This document shows, in pieces, positions 27,745-36,294 of a DNA stretch of 64,000 bases (position 1 is the stretch's first letter; the number at the start of each line of letters is the position of its first letter). The translations under genes were made by a program, and so were the position numbers. Source of the DNA: Actinomycetes bacterium (GTDB taxonomy: Bacteria > Actinomycetota > Actinomycetes > Propionibacteriales > Nocardioidaceae); contig JAEWOG010000092.1 in assembly GCA_023460975.1 (NCBI GenBank), positions 124,001-188,000 on the forward strand, in the 5' to 3' direction. Below the pieces are notes generated by a model. That model was not told the origin of the DNA. It did no database searches and was given only the letters and a program-made list of their open reading frames with translations.

Positions 27745-28907
27745 GGCTGAGTCGGTGCCTCCGGGTCCTGACCAGACACCTGGCCGTACACGTCACCCAG
27801 CGGGTCTGCGACACTCCCCGCGGCCCCCGCGGCTGGCGCCGCAGTCGTCTGCGCTGCCTCCTGAGCCGCCCGCAGAGCCTCCTGGACAGCTTGGTCGGCC
27901 TTGGCGAGCTCCTTGGCCGAGTCCACCTCAGCCGCCGCGATCTCGGGGGTGCTCGAGCCCATGTCGACGCGCTTGCGCGGCGTCGCATCCTTGGGGATGC
28001 CCGCGACCTCCGAGACCGCAGATCCCAGGCCCTCCAGGGCCTTGGTGATCTCGGAGGGAACGATCCACACCTTGTTGGCGTCGCCCTCAGCGATCTTGGG
28101 CATCATCTGGAGGTACTGGTAGGCGAGCAGCGACTGGTCGGGCTGCCCGTCGTGGATGGCCTGGAACACGGTCTGGATGGCCTGGCCCTCACCCTGGGCA
28201 CGCAGGATCGCGGACTCGCGGTCAGCCTGGGCGCGCAGGATCTGCGACTCGCGCTCACCCTCGGCGTTGAGAATCGCGGACTGCTTGTTTCCCTCGGCCG
28301 TCAGGATCGCTGACTGCCGCTGACCCTCAGCCGTCAGGATGAGCGCCCGCTTGTCGCGGTCGGCGCGCATCTGCTTCTCCATCGCGTCCTTGATCGACAT
28401 CGGCGGGTCGATGCCCTTGATCTCGACTCGTCCGACCCGGATGCCCCACTTGCCCGTCGCCTCGTCGAGCACGCCGCGCAGGCCGCCGTTGATCGACTCA
28501 CGGCTGGTCAAGGTGTCTTCGAGCGTCATGCCACCGACGATGTTGCGCAGCGTCGTCATGGTGAGCTGCTCGACCGCCTGGATGTAGTTGGCGATCTCGT
28601 ACGTCGCCGCCACCGGGTCGGTGACCTGGAAGTAGATCACCGTGTCGATGGACACCGTCAGGTTGTCCTCGGTGATCACGGGCTGCGGCGGGAAGCTCAC
28701 GACCTGCTCGCGCAGGTCGAGGATGTAGCGCACCTTGTCGACGAAGGGCACCACGAAGTTGAGGCCGGCCGGCAGAGTCGTCTTGTACTTGCCGAAGCGC
28801 TCGACGATCGCAGCCCTGGCTTGCGGCACGATCCGGACCGTCTTGGACAGTCCAACGATCACCAGCAGTAGGAACAGCAGGCCCAGGATCAGCAGGGCTG
28901 TTGTCAT
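27741..28907 (-). CDS. SPFH/Band 7 (stomatin-like) membrane scaffold protein
   Basis: A 388-residue paraslipin/stomatin-like protein, comparable to QmcA/HflK-type scaffolds of membrane microdomains. One N-terminal helix (LLILGLLFLLLVIVGL) is followed by the Band 7 domain (VPQARAAIVERFGKYKTTLPAGLNFVVPFVDKV), a coiled coil made of repeated LTAEGxRQSAI-type units (about residues 185-240), and an Ala/Gln-rich acidic tail of about 60 residues. It is likely to oligomerise on the cytoplasmic or outer face of the membrane. It follows nfeD by 44 bases, its usual partner. GGGGAG about ten bases upstream of ATG 28907 is a normal ribosome binding site. Confidence 0.93.
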   Translation of the reverse strand: MTTALLILGLLFLLLVIVGLSKTVRIVPQARAAIVERFGKYKTTLPAGLNFVVPFVDKVRYILDLREQVVSFPPQPVITEDNLTVSIDTVIYFQVTDPVAATYEIANYIQAVEQLTMTTLRNIVGGMTLEDTLTSRESINGGLRGVLDEATGKWGIRVGRVEIKGIDPPMSIKDAMEKQMRADRDKRALILTAEGQRQSAILTAEGNKQSAILNAEGERESQILRAQADRESAILRAQGEGQAIQTVFQAIHDGQPDQSLLAYQYLQMMPKIAEGDANKVWIVPSEITKALEGLGSAVSEVAGIPKDATPRKRVDMGSSTPEIAAAEVDSAKELAKADQAVQEALRAAQEAAQTTAAPAAGAAGSVADPLGDVYGQVSGQDPEAPTQP

Positions 28908-28951
28908 CTGTGTGTCTCCCCGTTCGTTGTGTGGATGGGTCAGTCAGTGGG

Positions 28952-29413
28952 TCACTCGAGGCGGGCGACGGGGTGCACGTACGCGGTGGCGCCCTTGATC
29001 TGGAGCACTTCGATCGTCTCGCCCGCAGCGATGGTCAGGGTGTCGTCGTACGGCTCGGCGGTCCACTCCTCGCCGCTCACCTTGATCCGGCCCGGGGCCA
29101 AGGAACTGACCTGGGCGGTGACCACGCCCTGCAACCCGACGAGCTTGTTGTGGCCGAGCGTGAGTTCGGGACCGTTGTGGAGGCGGCGCATCAGCGAGGG
29201 CCGGACCATGGCCAGCATCGCAACGGCGGCAATCGCCGCGGCCAACACCTGGAACACCGCGCCCAAGCCGAGCAACGCGGTGAGCATTCCCGCCAGAGCG
29301 CCCACGGCGAGCATCGCGAGGATGAGCTCCAGGCTCAGCATCTCCGCCATGCCGAGGAGCAGCGCCAGACCCAGCCAGGTCTCCCACGCGTGGTCACGGA
29401 TCCAGTCGAACAT
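28952..29413 (-). CDS. NfeD-like protein
   Basis: A 153-residue membrane protein, the partner class of SPFH proteins. Four hydrophobic segments (AWETWLGLALLLGMAEM, LELILAMLAVGALAG, LLGLGAVFQVLAAAIAAVAML) precede a C-terminal OB-fold domain (KLVGLQGVVTAQVSSLAPGRIKVSGEEWTAEPYDD). It lacks the N-terminal ClpP-like protease domain, so it is a short NfeD (NfeD1b type). TAGGGT at 29420-29425 lies six bases before ATG 29413, so the operon nfeD-SPFH-tauE begins leaderless. Confidence 0.92.
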   Translation of the reverse strand: MFDWIRDHAWETWLGLALLLGMAEMLSLELILAMLAVGALAGMLTALLGLGAVFQVLAAAIAAVAMLAMVRPSLMRRLHNGPELTLGHNKLVGLQGVVTAQVSSLAPGRIKVSGEEWTAEPYDDTLTIAAGETIEVLQIKGATAYVHPVARLE

Positions 29414-29419
29414 GACGCG

Positions 29420-29425
29420 ACCCTA
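29420..29425 (-). promoter_or_regulatory. -10 box of a leaderless promoter (nfeD operon)
   Basis: TAGGGT on the minus strand is six bases before ATG 29413. Confidence 0.55.
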
Positions 29426-29455
29426 CCCCCGTGAGTCTCGGCTCACACCGCAGGA

Positions 29456-30256
<801 letters not shown>

Positions 30257-30262
30257 GGGCTC

Positions 30263-30293
30263 ACCCTAGCGGTGCCGACCTCGGGGGTAGTGT
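30263..30293. promoter_or_regulatory. Divergent -10 boxes between the ABC ATPase and the 30302 gene
   Basis: TAGGGT on the minus strand (30263-30268) is six bases before ATG 30256. TAGTGT on the plus strand (30288-30293) is eight bases before GTG 30302, which favours that GTG over two upstream in-frame GTG codons. Confidence 0.5.
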
Positions 30294-30301
30294 GCGACGC
30301 C

Positions 30302-31006
30302 GTGGAGCTTGAACTTCCCGTCAGCGCCCGCGCCGGCTGGTGGCTGGGTGCGTGGACTCGTGGCGGGGTCAGCCCCGACGAGGTGATGGACGCCCTGGGC
30401 CCCGGCGCTGTCCTCACCGCGGAGGGGGGCCACGCGCCGCTCGTGGAGCTCCTCTCGCTCACCAAGGCGACTGGCGTCTCCCGCATCGGCGTCGCGCTTC
30501 CAGCCGAGGGAGATCCGTACGGCCTTGGGGGCCCGCAGGCCTTCAACGCCGCCGCCATCGAAGCGGGCGAGGCGCTGCTCATCGGCGAGACGGGACTGGT
30601 CCCACACGACGGCGAGGGCATCGAGTGGCTGGCCCATGCTGCGGCCAGACGCCAACCCGGTGACGTGGGCGAGATGGACCGCAACCTGCGCAGCACCGTG
30701 CTGGAGGCCGCGGACGCGCTGGCCCGCCTTGACGTGGCGCGGTGGCGCCCGGACGTGGCCGATGAACTCCTCGACCTGCGGGCGCAGGTCCCACTGGACG
30801 CGCCCGACGCCATCCCGCCGGTGTGCGTTCGACTCGCAGGCACGGCGCTGCGGATGCTGCACATCTGCGACCTGGCACTGGCCGACGACGGTGGCGCCGT
30901 GTCCGCGAGCGAGGCGGAGCTGCGCCGCGCGGCGGTCCTGCCCCTGGAGCGTGCAGCACGACGGGCGCTGGCCACCGCCTGCTCACCCGACGGGTGGCCC
31001 TCATGA
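30302..31006 (+). CDS. Uncharacterised actinobacterial protein
   Basis: I recognise no named domain. The 234 residues have a conserved-looking opening, VELELPVSARAGWWLGAWTRGGVSPDEVMDAL, then a Gly/Ala-rich middle (LGGPQAFNAAAIEAGEALLIGE) and an Arg/Ala-rich helical end. It has no membrane helix and no signal peptide. It looks like a family found near serB in actinobacteria, but I cannot name a function. In-frame GTG codons at 30272 and 30290 are alternative starts; 30302 is preferred because the protein start and the -10 spacing agree. Confidence 0.7.
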   Translation: MELELPVSARAGWWLGAWTRGGVSPDEVMDALGPGAVLTAEGGHAPLVELLSLTKATGVSRIGVALPAEGDPYGLGGPQAFNAAAIEAGEALLIGETGLVPHDGEGIEWLAHAAARRQPGDVGEMDRNLRSTVLEAADALARLDVARWRPDVADELLDLRAQVPLDAPDAIPPVCVRLAGTALRMLHICDLALADDGGAVSASEAELRRAAVLPLERAARRALATACSPDGWPS

Positions 31007-31075
31007 CGCGATCGCGGCACGATTGCTGGACACCGAGCAGCGGCCCCGGCCCGGCACCGATAGCCTCGTACCGCC

Positions 31076-32299
31076 ATGAATGACGCACCCGCCGAAGCAA
31101 GCAAGAACCTCCTCGTCACTGTGACCGGCAAGGACCGCCCGGGCGTGACCTCGGCGCTGTTCTCCGTGCTGGCGGCCGCGGGCGTCGAGGTGCTCGACAT
31201 CGAGCAGATCGTGCTGCGGCGCCGACTCGTCCTCGGCATCCTGATCACCGCCCCGCGCGACTGGAAGAAGTTGCGCGACATCGTCGAGCGCACCGCCGCA
31301 GACCTCGGCATGTCCGTCGAGGTCCAGCGCGGCGTCGGTGACAACAAGTCACGACGCGAGGGACGCTCCGAGATCACGGTGATCGGCAGCCCGCTGAAGG
31401 CATCGGCGGTCGCAGCGCTCGCGGGTCGCATCGCCGACCTGGGCGGCAACATCGACCGCATCGAGCGCATGGCGCGCTATCCGGTCACCGCCATCGAACT
31501 GCACGTCTCGGGCGTCGAGACCGACCGGTTGCGGCCCTTGCTGTCGGCCGAGGCCGCCAACCGCGGCATCGACCTGGCCGTACAACCAGCGACGCTCCTG
31601 CGCCGCGCCATGCGACTCATCGTCATGGACGTCGACTCAACGCTCATCCAGGGCGAAGTGATCGAGATGATCGCCGCTCACGCCGGCTTCGAGGCGGAGG
31701 TGGCCGAGGTCACTGAGGCCGCGATGCGGGGCGAGCTCGACTTCGAGCAGTCGCTGCGCCAGCGCGTGGCCTTCCTCGAGGGGATCCCCGAGGCAGCCCT
31801 GAATGCCGTCTACGAGTCGATCCAGTTGGCACCCGGGGCGCGCACGTTGGTGCGAACCCTGCGCCGCCTCGGGTACCGCTTCGCCATCGTGTCGGGGGGC
31901 TTCAGCCAGATCACCGACCGGCTGGCGGCCGACCTCGGCATCCACTACGCGCGCGCCAACGAGTTGGAGGTCGTCGACGGACGTCTCACGGGGCGCATCG
32001 TCGGTCAGGTCGTCGACCGCGCGGGCAAGGCGGCGGCACTGCGTGAGTTCGCGGCGGAGTTCGGCGTGCCGGAGCAGGCCACGATCGCGATCGGCGACGG
32101 CGCCAACGACCTCGACATGCTCAGCGCGGCCGGGTTGGGCATCGCCTACAACGCCAAGCCCCTGGTGCGCGACGCAGCCGACACCGCCGTCAACGTGCCG
32201 TACCTCGACACGATCATGTACCTCATGGGCATCTCCCGAGAGGAGATCGAGGCGGCAGACGCGGCCGCAGGGATCACGACTCCCGCTCCCCCGGTCTGA
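31076..32299 (+). CDS. serB: Phosphoserine phosphatase with two ACT domains
   Basis: Last step of L-serine synthesis: dephosphorylates O-phosphoserine. The 407-residue protein has two N-terminal ACT-type domains (about residues 10-85 and 95-170), as in SerB2 of mycobacteria, which suggests feedback control by serine. The HAD catalytic domain follows: nucleophile motif DVDSTL (Asp185), SGG motif in IVSGGFSQI, and GDGANDLDM at about 340. TAGCCT nine bases before ATG 31076 gives a nearly leaderless message. Confidence 0.96.
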   Translation: MNDAPAEASKNLLVTVTGKDRPGVTSALFSVLAAAGVEVLDIEQIVLRRRLVLGILITAPRDWKKLRDIVERTAADLGMSVEVQRGVGDNKSRREGRSEITVIGSPLKASAVAALAGRIADLGGNIDRIERMARYPVTAIELHVSGVETDRLRPLLSAEAANRGIDLAVQPATLLRRAMRLIVMDVDSTLIQGEVIEMIAAHAGFEAEVAEVTEAAMRGELDFEQSLRQRVAFLEGIPEAALNAVYESIQLAPGARTLVRTLRRLGYRFAIVSGGFSQITDRLAADLGIHYARANELEVVDGRLTGRIVGQVVDRAGKAAALREFAAEFGVPEQATIAIGDGANDLDMLSAAGLGIAYNAKPLVRDAADTAVNVPYLDTIMYLMGISREEIEAADAAAGITTPAPPV

Positions 32300-32312
32300 C
32301 GCGCGAGCGGTC

Positions 32313-32837
32313 CTACTCGTCGTCGCCCAAGCGGTGGGCGATGAGCGTCGCGGCGCCCTCGCGTACGTCCCACCAGTCGCCCTGGATGCGGAACACTGCG
32401 ATCGATCCGGGTGGGAAGCCACCGATGGCAACTGCCTGCTCCGCACTGGGGTCGCCGGTCCCATCGGGGAGCAGCGCGGCCAGCATCGCGACGGTCGGGT
32501 TGTGTCCGACCAGCACCGCGACGTCCACCTCGTCGTCGATCTCGTTGACGAGGTCGATGGCCGCGTCCACCCCAGCCGAGTACAACGTCGGCGCGACGCT
32601 CGGCTCCAGCGCCCACCCCGCGCCCTGAGCGAGGCCCTGCCACGTCTGGACCGTGCGACGCGCGCTGGAGACGAGTGCATACGAGGCCTCCACGCCACGG
32701 GTGCGCAGCCACAGGCCCGCCTCGTGGGCAGCCGAGTGACCGGCCGCGGTCAGCGGACGATCGTGATCGGAGCCCTCGTGATCAGCCGCGCGGGCGTGGC
32801 GCACCACCACGAGGATGCGGGAGTCAACGGTCTGCAC
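32313..32837 (-). CDS. SixA-like histidine phosphatase
   Basis: A 174-residue short histidine phosphatase of the SixA group. The nucleophile motif is VVRHARAADH, the second Arg is in SSARRTVQTWQ, and the second catalytic His is in VLVGHNPTVA. SixA of E. coli acts on phosphohistidine of a phosphotransfer protein; whether this one does is unknown. It converges with serB (13 bases between stop codons). GTG 32837 follows CAGGCT by six bases. Confidence 0.88.
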   Translation of the reverse strand: MQTVDSRILVVVRHARAADHEGSDHDRPLTAAGHSAAHEAGLWLRTRGVEASYALVSSARRTVQTWQGLAQGAGWALEPSVAPTLYSAGVDAAIDLVNEIDDEVDVAVLVGHNPTVAMLAALLPDGTGDPSAEQAVAIGGFPPGSIAVFRIQGDWWDVREGAATLIAHRLGDDE

Positions 32838-32894
32838 GGCTACAGCCTGCCAGCCAGGTGGCTACCGGGCTGGTCATTTGTCCACGAACGGCGC

Positions 32895-33665
32895 TCAGGC
32901 CCCGGTCGCGTGGAAGCCCCCGTCGACGTGGACGATCTCGCCCGTGGTGGCCGGGAAGAAGTCGGACAGGAGAGCGACCACCGCCTTCGCCGTCGGCTCC
33001 TGGTCGGTGTTGTCCCATCCGAGCGGGCTCCGCGTGGTCCACATGTCCTCGAGGTCGCTGAAGCCGGGAATGGCCTTCGCCGCGATGGTGCGCAACGGCC
33101 CCGCCGAGACGAGGTTGACCCGGATGCCGTCCTCGCCGAGGTAGCGAGCCAGATAGCGCGACGTCGACTCGAGACCGGCCTTGGCGACCCCCATCCAGTC
33201 GTACGCCGGCCACGCGACGGTGGCGTCGAAGGTCAGGCCCACGACGGAGCCGCCCGTCTGCATCAGCGGCCGCGTCGCCATCGCCAGCGACTTCAGCGAG
33301 TAGGCGGACACGTGCATGGCCTGGGAGACGTCCTCCCACGGACCGTCCAGGAACTTGCCACCCAGGAGCGTCTCGGGGTTGCCGAACGCGATGGAGTGCA
33401 CCACGCCGTCGAGGCCGTCGACGTGCTCGCGCACGCTTGCCTCGAGGCCGGCCAGGTGCTCGGGGTTCGTGACGTCCAGCTCGAGGACCGGAGGTTCCAC
33501 CGGCAGGCGCTTCGCGATCCGCTTCGTGATGCCCAGTGCTCGACCGAAGTTGGAGATCAGCACCTCGGCGCCCTGCTCCTGAGCGACCTTCGCCACCGAG
33601 AACCCGATGGAGGAGTCCATCGTCACCCCAGCGACCAGAATGCGCTTTCCGTCCAGCAGTCCCAT
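32895..33665 (-). CDS. fabI: Enoyl-ACP reductase (InhA/FabI)
   Basis: NADH-dependent reduction of trans-2-enoyl-ACP, the last step of the FAS-II elongation cycle and the target of isoniazid and triclosan in other species. The 256-residue protein has the FabI-type cofactor loop GVTMDSSIGFSVA (positions 13-25) and the catalytic pair Tyr155-x6-Lys162. It is closer to InhA than to proteobacterial FabI in pattern (SNFGRALGITKRIAKRLP). ATG 33665 has GAGG five bases upstream. It lies 64 bases downstream of fabG, as in the mycobacterial fabG1-inhA operon. Confidence 0.95.
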   Translation of the reverse strand: MGLLDGKRILVAGVTMDSSIGFSVAKVAQEQGAEVLISNFGRALGITKRIAKRLPVEPPVLELDVTNPEHLAGLEASVREHVDGLDGVVHSIAFGNPETLLGGKFLDGPWEDVSQAMHVSAYSLKSLAMATRPLMQTGGSVVGLTFDATVAWPAYDWMGVAKAGLESTSRYLARYLGEDGIRVNLVSAGPLRTIAAKAIPGFSDLEDMWTTRSPLGWDNTDQEPTAKAVVALLSDFFPATTGEIVHVDGGFHATGA

Positions 33666-33729
33666 GTCGTCCTCTTCTTCTCGCAGGCGTTCGTGTGTCG
33701 TGGTGTGGGTCGTACGGCAGGTGCCGCAG

Positions 33730-34443
33730 TCAGTGGCCCATGCCCAGGCCGCCGTCGACGGGAATGACCGCGCCCGTGACGTAGGCGGCCCCCGGGGAAG
33801 CCAGCCAGGTGACCGCTGAGGCGATCTCGTCGGGCGACGCGTAGCGGCCCAGTGGCACTTGGTCGCGGATCGCCTGCTTCTGGTCATCGGTCAGCACGTC
33901 GGTCATGTCGGTCTCCACGAACCCGGGCGAGACCACGTTGGCCGTGATCGAGCGCGAGCCGAGCTCCCGCGCGACCGAGCGTGCGAGTCCCACGAGCCCG
34001 GACTTGGACGCGGCGTAGTTCGTCTGCCCGGAACTGCCCAGCAGGCCGACGACGGAGGAGATCAGGATGATCCTCCCGCGCCGCAGGCGCAGCATGGGAC
34101 GCGCAGCCCGCTTCACCAGGCGGAAGGCCGAGGTGAGGTTCGTGTCGACCACACTCGTCCAGTCGTCCTCGCTCATGCGCAGCAGCAGCGTGTCCTTCGT
34201 GATCCCCGCGTTGGCGACCAGCACCTCGACGGGGCCGTGGGCCTCTTCGACCTGGGCGAAGGCCGCCTCCACCTGCTCGGGGTCGGTCACGTCGCAGCGC
34301 ACGTCGAGTGCGCCGTCGGGGGCACCGCCCGACCGGGTCGTCACGGCCACCTTGTCACCTTGCGCGAGGAAGGCCTCGGCGATGGCGCGACCGATGCCTC
34401 GGTTGCCTCCGGTGATCAGGACTGAGCGGGGTTCGTGAGTCAC
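33730..34443 (-). CDS. fabG: 3-oxoacyl-ACP reductase FabG
   Basis: NADPH-dependent reduction of 3-ketoacyl-ACP in fatty acid elongation. The 237-residue SDR has TGGNRGIGRA for cofactor binding, NAG (78-80), the catalytic Ser130, Tyr143 and Lys147 (NYAASKSG), and the family end GGLGMGH. It closely resembles mycobacterial FabG1 and heads the fabG-fabI operon. GTG 34443 is seven bases after TACGGT (34451-34456); upstream in-frame codons would add only non-conserved residues. Confidence 0.94.
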   Translation of the reverse strand: MTHEPRSVLITGGNRGIGRAIAEAFLAQGDKVAVTTRSGGAPDGALDVRCDVTDPEQVEAAFAQVEEAHGPVEVLVANAGITKDTLLLRMSEDDWTSVVDTNLTSAFRLVKRAARPMLRLRRGRIILISSVVGLLGSSGQTNYAASKSGLVGLARSVARELGSRSITANVVSPGFVETDMTDVLTDDQKQAIRDQVPLGRYASPDEIASAVTWLASPGAAYVTGAVIPVDGGLGMGH

Positions 34444-34450
34444 GGATTCG

Positions 34451-34456
34451 ACCGTA
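34451..34456 (-). promoter_or_regulatory. -10 box of a leaderless promoter (fabG-fabI operon)
   Basis: TACGGT on the minus strand is seven bases before GTG 34443. Confidence 0.5.
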
Positions 34457-34535
34457 GTGATTACCGCGGGGTATCCCGAACCGGTGTCACTCACGTCACG
34501 ATCGCACCGGCCCGGACCTGGCTCTGGGGCCGACC

Positions 34536-34541
34536 TAGGAT
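34536..34541 (+). promoter_or_regulatory. -10 box of a leaderless promoter (DUF3099 gene)
   Basis: TAGGAT is six bases before ATG 34548. The intervening GAGGAC could also act as a ribosome binding site, so leaderless translation is not the only reading. Confidence 0.5.
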
Positions 34542-34547
34542 GAGGAC

Positions 34548-34829
34548 ATGTCGCCGGAGCCCGTACGGATCACCACCGCGCCCGTCAGCCGGGCCGACGA
34601 TCTGTCCTCACGGCAGCGTCGCTATGTGGTGTCCATGGCGATCCGCGCGGCGTGCCTGGTGCTCGCTCTGGTGGTCGATTGGGTGTGGTTGCGCTGGCTC
34701 TTCATCGCCGGCGCGGTGTTCCTGCCGTACGTAGCGGTGGTGATGGCCAACGCTGTCCACTCCCGCTCGGACGACTTCGAACTCGACCGGATCGACCACC
34801 GCGAGATCGGTCCTTCCGAACGCCCGTGA
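34548..34829 (+). CDS. DUF3099 small membrane protein
   Basis: A 93-residue actinobacterial DUF3099 protein of unknown function. Two membrane helices (SMAIRAACLVLALVVDWVWL and WLFIAGAVFLPYVAVVMANA) follow a polar N-terminus with a conserved SRADDLSSRQRRYVVSM; the C-terminus is acidic. It is divergent from the fabG-fabI operon across 104 bases. Confidence 0.85.
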   Translation: MSPEPVRITTAPVSRADDLSSRQRRYVVSMAIRAACLVLALVVDWVWLRWLFIAGAVFLPYVAVVMANAVHSRSDDFELDRIDHREIGPSERP

Positions 34830-35012
34830 GACACGGCGTCGAGGACTGTTGGTTTCGACACACAGTCGTGCAAGAATCAACTTTGAGTGGTGCAGCATCC
34901 CCCGTCTGCATTCACCTGTTGAGGTGCCGGACGGCTTCCCCCGTGGCCGTCCGGCACTTCTCCTTGTTTCGCCACTCATGCACACCGCCGACGTCACGCA
35001 GAAGGGCAGCCA
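34830..35012. other. Intergenic region with a hairpin and a possible promoter
   Basis: After DUF3099 there is a less GC-rich stretch (34850-34885, with CAAGAATCAA) that may hold a promoter for the 35013 gene, followed by a hairpin at 34922-34959. No coding potential is visible. Confidence 0.4.
34922..34959 (+). terminator. Hairpin between DUF3099 and the 35013 gene
   Basis: GTGCCGGACGGC (34924-34935) pairs with GCCGTCCGGCAC (34946-34957), a perfect 12-bp stem with a ten-base loop, followed by TTCTCCTTGTTT. It may end the DUF3099 transcript, or act as an attenuator in the leader of the 35013 gene. Confidence 0.65.
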
Positions 35013-35222
35013 GTGAGCGTCTCAGGGCCTGAGAACGAGATCTGTTCTGCCAAGGGCTGTTCGGTGGCTGCCACATGGCAACTCGCGTGGAACAACCCCA
35101 AGATCCATCCCGCCGAGCGGCGCAAGATCTGGCTGGCGTGCGACGAGCACCGCACCACCCTGGGCGACTTCCTCACCGCGCGCGGATTCCTGCGCGAGAC
35201 CGTGCCCCATCCGCCCAGCTGA
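35013..35222 (+). CDS. Small putative zinc-binding protein
   Basis: A 69-residue protein with no named domain that I can give. It has a CX4C pair (Cys11, Cys16) and a CxxH pair (Cys43, His46), which together look like one zinc site, around the conserved-looking core WQLAWNNPKIHPAERRKIWLACDEHR. GTG 35013 follows GAAGGG by six bases. It converges with moaA. A structural or RNA-binding zinc protein is a reasonable guess, no more. Confidence 0.75.
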   Translation: MSVSGPENEICSAKGCSVAATWQLAWNNPKIHPAERRKIWLACDEHRTTLGDFLTARGFLRETVPHPPS

Positions 35223-35233
35223 GGGCGTGCCTC

Positions 35234-36238
35234 TCAGCCTCCGATGGACGACATCGGGCGCGTCGGCTGAAGGAACGACGGATCGTCGATGCCGTGGCCC
35301 GGCAGCTTGCCGAGGACGCACTCCCGCCAGCGTCGCGCGAGGTCGTCGTCGTCGGCACCGCTACGCATGGCTGCCCGCAGATCCGATTCTTCGCGCGCGA
35401 AGAGGCAGTTGCGCACCTGACCGTCGGCCGTGAGGCGAACCCGGTCGCAGTCCCCGCAGAAGGGCCGCGTCACCGAAGCGATGATGCCCACCGAGGCGGG
35501 ACCTCCGTCGACGAGAAACAACTCGGCCGGGGCGCTCCCCCGCTCCTCACCCGTCGGGGTGAGGGTGTGCGTGAGCGACAGCTGCTCCTGGATCTCGTCG
35601 GCCGTCACCATGTCGTCGCGACGCCATCCGTGCTGCGCGTCCAGTGGCATCTGCTCGATGAAGCGCAGCTGCAGCCCGCGGTCCAGACACCACTCGAGGA
35701 GCTCCGGGGCCTGAGCGTCGTTGACGCCACGCATCAGGACCGCGTTGACCTTGACGGGCACCAGACCGGCCTCGATCGCGGCATCGATCCCGGCGACCAC
35801 GTCGTGCAGACGATCCCGCCGAGTCAACTGCGCGAACGTCTCGGGGCGCACCGAGTCAAGACTCACGTTGACTCGATCGAGCCCGGCCTCAGCCAGCGGA
35901 CCGGCGAGCCGGGACAGGCCCAGCCCGTTCGTGGTCACCGACATTTCGGGAGCAATGCCCTCATCGGAACGCAGCTCGCCCGTGCGGCGTACGAGATCTA
36001 CCAGGCCGCGTCGCAGCAGGGGCTCTCCCCCGGTGAACCTCACCTCGCGGATGCCGAGGCGCTCCACCCCGATCCGGAGCAGGCGCACCATCTCGTCGTC
36101 GCTGAGCAACTCGTCGGTGGGAGCCCACTCCAGCCCCTCAGCGGGCATGCAGTACGTGCACCGCAGGTTGCATCGATCGGTGAGCGAGACCCGCACGTCG
36201 CGGGCCACTCGGCCATGTCGATCCTGGAGCAGTTCCAT
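35234..36238 (-). CDS. moaA: GTP 3',8-cyclase MoaA
   Basis: Radical-SAM enzyme that converts GTP to the cyclised precursor of molybdopterin. The 334-residue protein has the SAM 4Fe-4S motif CNLRCTYC (Cys23, 27, 30), the GGEP loop (RFTGGEPLLR), the second cluster ligands FCGDCDRVRLTADGQVRNC and the C-terminal Gly-Gly tail (SSIGG). No other molybdopterin gene is in the window. ATG 36238 lies seven bases after TATACT; an in-frame ATG at 36268 would place that box inside the gene. Confidence 0.95.
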   Translation of the reverse strand: MELLQDRHGRVARDVRVSLTDRCNLRCTYCMPAEGLEWAPTDELLSDDEMVRLLRIGVERLGIREVRFTGGEPLLRRGLVDLVRRTGELRSDEGIAPEMSVTTNGLGLSRLAGPLAEAGLDRVNVSLDSVRPETFAQLTRRDRLHDVVAGIDAAIEAGLVPVKVNAVLMRGVNDAQAPELLEWCLDRGLQLRFIEQMPLDAQHGWRRDDMVTADEIQEQLSLTHTLTPTGEERGSAPAELFLVDGGPASVGIIASVTRPFCGDCDRVRLTADGQVRNCLFAREESDLRAAMRSGADDDDLARRWRECVLGKLPGHGIDDPSFLQPTRPMSSIGG

Positions 36239-36245
36239 CCCTCTC

Positions 36246-36288
36246 AGTATAGGTGGCTGCTGGGCCATGAGGTGCCCACGGCTAGCCT
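36246..36288. promoter_or_regulatory. Divergent leaderless promoters of moaA and SURF1
   Basis: TATACT on the minus strand (36246-36251) is seven bases before moaA ATG 36238. TAGCCT on the plus strand (36283-36288) is six bases before SURF1 GTG 36295. The two starts are 56 bases apart. Confidence 0.6.
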
Positions 36289-36294
36289 CGGGGG

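Noticed and set aside
31803..33767. A 654-codon plus-strand frame from serB to beyond fabI
   Set aside because: It reads out of frame through serB and antisense through the SixA-like gene and fabI, all of which are well supported.
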